A stretch of DNA of 7,367 nt. Source: an uncultured Collinsella sp. (GTDB lineage: Bacteria; Actinomycetota; Coriobacteriia; Coriobacteriales; Coriobacteriaceae). Each line of letters begins with the position of its first letter. The stretch's first letter is position 1. Below the pieces are notes generated by a model. That model was not told the DNA's origin, made no database searches, and worked only from the letters and a program-made list of their open reading frames with translations. Below are positions 5,426 to 7,367 of this stretch, in pieces. The stretch spans positions 1-7,367 of the forward strand of contig CABURG010000084.1 in assembly GCA_902493835.1 (NCBI GenBank), given 5' to 3'. Made by a program: the position numbers and the translations under genes.

Positions 5426-5462
5426 TGAAAACAAAGCGGTCGAGGACTACCTCCTCGACCGC
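5426..5462 (-). terminator. Intrinsic terminator after modC
   Basis: The 11-bp perfect stem GCGGTCGAGGA/TCCTCGACCGC (5436-5446 and 5452-5462) has a 5-nt loop and is followed on the minus strand by TTTGTTTT. It starts 12 bp after the modC stop codon and separates the molybdate transporter operon from the double-cubane/selD operon. Confidence 0.93.
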
Positions 5463-5474
5463 ATCGCCCCCGCA

Positions 5475-6545
5475 TTATCGGCAAACGAGATGAATCCTGC
5501 TTGCATCAAAATGCATGCGCAGAGTCTCACCCGCCTGCGGCAGCTCTTCCACGGGTACACTCACCTTATTCACCTTCCACTGCAGACGCGTGGGCGCATC
5601 AGTACGCGGCACGTCCAACAGCACCAGGCGCTCAAAGCGTGAATCGCTCACTCGGGCCACGTGCAAATCATAGCTGTTGCGACCCCGCTCCGCGCGATTG
5701 TCAACATGGAAGTAGCTTGCGCGAATGCCCAGGTACGCCACATTATCGGGAACCTCGCGACCCACGTTAAAGGTCATGCCCCAGTCGAGGGCCTCAACTT
5801 CTTCGTCGCCGATCTTGCGCGCCCGGCTTGTGTTCTTGCAGCCCGTCAGGCGCAGTGCCGCCAGCGTCTGCGGACGGCGGACCACGTCCTCGACGGAGCC
5901 GATCTCCTCAACATGCCCGTCGTGCATCACGCAGATGCGCTGGCACAGGCGGCACGCTTCGTCGATGTCGTGGCTCACGTAGAGCACGGTGCGGTTGCAC
6001 ACATCAAAGAGGTCGAGCATGTTTTGCTCGAGCGCGCTCTTAAGATACGCATCGAGTGCGCTCATGGGCTCGTCGAACATAAAGATGCCCGGGTGTGCCG
6101 CCACCATGCGGGCAAGCGCCACGCGCTGCTGCTGGCCGCCCGAGAGGCGCGCGGGATAGCGGTCGGCAAAATCGGCCAGACCGAAAATGCCCAGGTAGCG
6201 CTCGGCAAGCTGCTTGCGCGCGGCGGCGTCGCCCGCGTCCTTTACGCCGGCGCATACGTTATCGGCCACCGTCATGTTGGGAAACAGCTGATAGTTTTGG
6301 AACAGCAGGGCGCATTTTCGCTCCTGGGGCGACAGGTTGATGCCCGCCGCAGAGTCAAAAAAGGTCACACCGTTGACGACGATCTTGCCCTCGTCGGGCG
6401 TCTCCACACCGGCAATGCAGCGCAAGGTGCAGCTCTTGCCGCAACCCGAGGCACCGAGCAGCGCCACACGCTCCTCGCCGGCCTCGAGCTGCATGTCGAG
6501 GATAAAGCCGGGATAGCGCTTTTTGATATCCAGAACGAGCGACAT
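5475..6545 (-). CDS. modC: Molybdate ABC transporter ATP-binding protein
   Basis: This 356-aa ABC ATPase powers import of molybdate (tungstate is possible) through the adjacent permease. Motifs are Walker A GASGCGKS (31-38), Q-loop Gln83 in LFQNYQLFP, signature LSGGQQQRVALAR (134-146), Walker B IFMFDEP (154-160), D-loop SALD (162-165) and switch His192 in YVSHDIDEA. The region from about 240 on is a regulatory TOBE/MOP-like tail; it is divergent, so oxyanion binding there is uncertain. ATG at 6545 is preceded by GGAGGT about 9 nt upstream, inside the end of modB, whose stop lies 3 bp before this start. The close spacing shows co-transcription and coupling. Molybdate is favoured over sulfate because of the ModB-like permease and the isolated two-gene layout. 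Confidence 0.88.
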   Translation of the reverse strand: MSLVLDIKKRYPGFILDMQLEAGEERVALLGASGCGKSCTLRCIAGVETPDEGKIVVNGVTFFDSAAGINLSPQERKCALLFQNYQLFPNMTVADNVCAGVKDAGDAAARKQLAERYLGIFGLADFADRYPARLSGGQQQRVALARMVAAHPGIFMFDEPMSALDAYLKSALEQNMLDLFDVCNRTVLYVSHDIDEACRLCQRICVMHDGHVEEIGSVEDVVRRPQTLAALRLTGCKNTSRARKIGDEEVEALDWGMTFNVGREVPDNVAYLGIRASYFHVDNRAERGRNSYDLHVARVSDSRFERLVLLDVPRTDAPTRLQWKVNKVSVPVEELPQAGETLRMHFDASRIHLVCR

Positions 6546-6548
6546 GGC

Positions 6549-7367
6549 CTATCGACCTCCCTGCAAAGCGGCATCATCGCGCATGAGCTCGGTCAGCGCC
6601 TCGCGATCGATACGCAGCGCATCGCCGCCCGCCGGGTCGAGCGAATCGCCCTGTCCGGTGAGATCTTTGGCCTGTTTGCGCTCCGCACGGGCAAGGCCCC
6701 GCTCGCGATACTTTTGCGAATGCGCCGTGTACATGTTGATGAACAGGATGACTAGGAAACTAAACGCTATTACGACCACGACCCAAAAGAGGGCCACCGA
6801 CGTATTGCCGCCCATCCATTCAAAGTAAATCGCAATGGGAATGGTCTGCGTAATGCCGGCATAGTTGCCCGCAAAGAACAGGGTGCAGCCAAACTCGCCC
6901 ATCGCGCGGGCAAAGGCGAGCACCGTGCCGGCGGCAATCGAGGGCCAGCCAAGCGGCATCATAAGCTTGGTGAAGATGCGACGCTCGGACCATCCCAGCG
7001 TGCGCGCCGCATCGAGCATCTGCGTGTCGAGGCTCTCAAAGGCTCCGAGCGCCGTGCGGTAGACCAGGGGAAACGACACCACCACGGCAGAGATCACCGC
7101 CGCCGGACACGTAAAGACGATCGAGATGCCGTGAGCGATAAGCCACTGGCCGACCCCGGTCGAGCGGCCAAACAGCATAAGCAGCAAAAAGCCGCACACC
7201 GTAGGCGGCAGCACCATAGGAATCGTAAAGACCGAATCAAGCAAACCCTTCACGCGGCTCGAGGTACCCATGGTCTTCCATGCGGCAAACAGGCCCAGCG
7301 CAAACGCGATTACCAGGGCAAGTCCGCTCGTTTTGATGGACACCCAAAACGGGCGATAGTCGATGTC
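6549..7367 (-). CDS. modB: Molybdate ABC transporter permease, N-terminus cut by window edge
   Basis: The frame is open to the window edge and 272 codons are visible. The visible start DIDYRPFWVSIKTSG is the typical ModB beginning, so the true ATG is probably just outside. A GTG at 7343 is a less likely start. Counting from the first visible residue, membrane segments lie near 10-30, 46-66, 82-105, 145-165 and 190-211. The cytoplasmic EAA loop that docks on the ATPase is DAARTLGWSERRIFTKLMMPLG (about 119-140). PMVLPPTVCGFLLLMLFG (about 50-67) is the family pore region. The last 60 residues (from about 212) form a charged, hydrophilic cytoplasmic tail that makes the protein longer than E. coli ModB (about 229 aa). 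The gene is followed by modC after 3 bp. Confidence 0.9.
   Translation of the reverse strand, partial: DIDYRPFWVSIKTSGLALVIAFALGLFAAWKTMGTSSRVKGLLDSVFTIPMVLPPTVCGFLLLMLFGRSTGVGQWLIAHGISIVFTCPAAVISAVVVSFPLVYRTALGAFESLDTQMLDAARTLGWSERRIFTKLMMPLGWPSIAAGTVLAFARAMGEFGCTLFFAGNYAGITQTIPIAIYFEWMGGNTSVALFWVVVVIAFSFLVILFINMYTAHSQKYRERGLARAERKQAKDLTGQGDSLDPAGGDALRIDREALTELMRDDAALQGGR

Noticed and set aside
5661..6755. Plus-strand open frame (364 codons) opposite modC
   Set aside because: The minus strand has all the ABC ATPase motifs at the expected spacing, so this is a shadow.

Overview
All recognisable genes in this window lie on the minus strand. The sequence is GC-rich (roughly 60% by eye) with bacterial-style Shine-Dalgarno sites. 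Together with the gene content (selenium and molybdenum metabolism, oxygen-sensitive Fe-S reductases), this suggests a strict anaerobe. I favour a gut actinobacterium of the Coriobacteriia, Collinsella-like, but that is an inference from overall look and not from a marker gene.

Layout, in transcription order from the right edge. (1) 7367-5475: the end of a molybdate-type ABC importer, with modB (permease, N-terminus cut by the window edge) and modC (ATPase), closed by a strong intrinsic terminator at 5426-5462. (2) 5463-5031: a regulatory region of about 400 bp with a perfect 22-bp palindrome over a possible -10 box, two hairpins, and two very small reading frames leading into the next gene. 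(3) 5030-277: a co-oriented run of two different double-cubane-cluster-type proteins of the HgdB/YjiM family (427 and 387 aa), their ATP-driven activator (254 aa, HgdC/YjiL family) and a GT4-type glycosyltransferase (405 aa). (4) 284-1: the first third of selD, selenophosphate synthetase, overlapping the glycosyltransferase gene by 8 bp.

Two points would be lost in automatic annotation. First, selD carries an in-frame TGA at codon 17, exactly the catalytic Cys/Sec position, followed by a hairpin that fits the bacterial SECIS rules. It is almost certainly a selenoprotein and not a truncated gene. Second, both roughly 155-bp gaps inside the operon (after each double-cubane gene) hold a copy of the same ~100-nt imperfect palindrome. 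The copies are about 88% identical, and 8 of their 11 substitutions fall in four base pairs changed on both sides, so the folded structure is being conserved.

How the genes may work together: the activator uses ATP to push low-potential electrons into the two double-cubane proteins. SelD makes selenophosphate, and the glycosyltransferase may put a sugar on something. The tight linkage of an ATP-dependent Fe-S reductase, a glycosyltransferase and SelD suggests a selenium-related pathway. A parallel is the SenB (selenosugar synthase)/SenC (SelD-like) pair of selenoneine synthesis. This functional link is a hypothesis; the families and gene order are seen directly.
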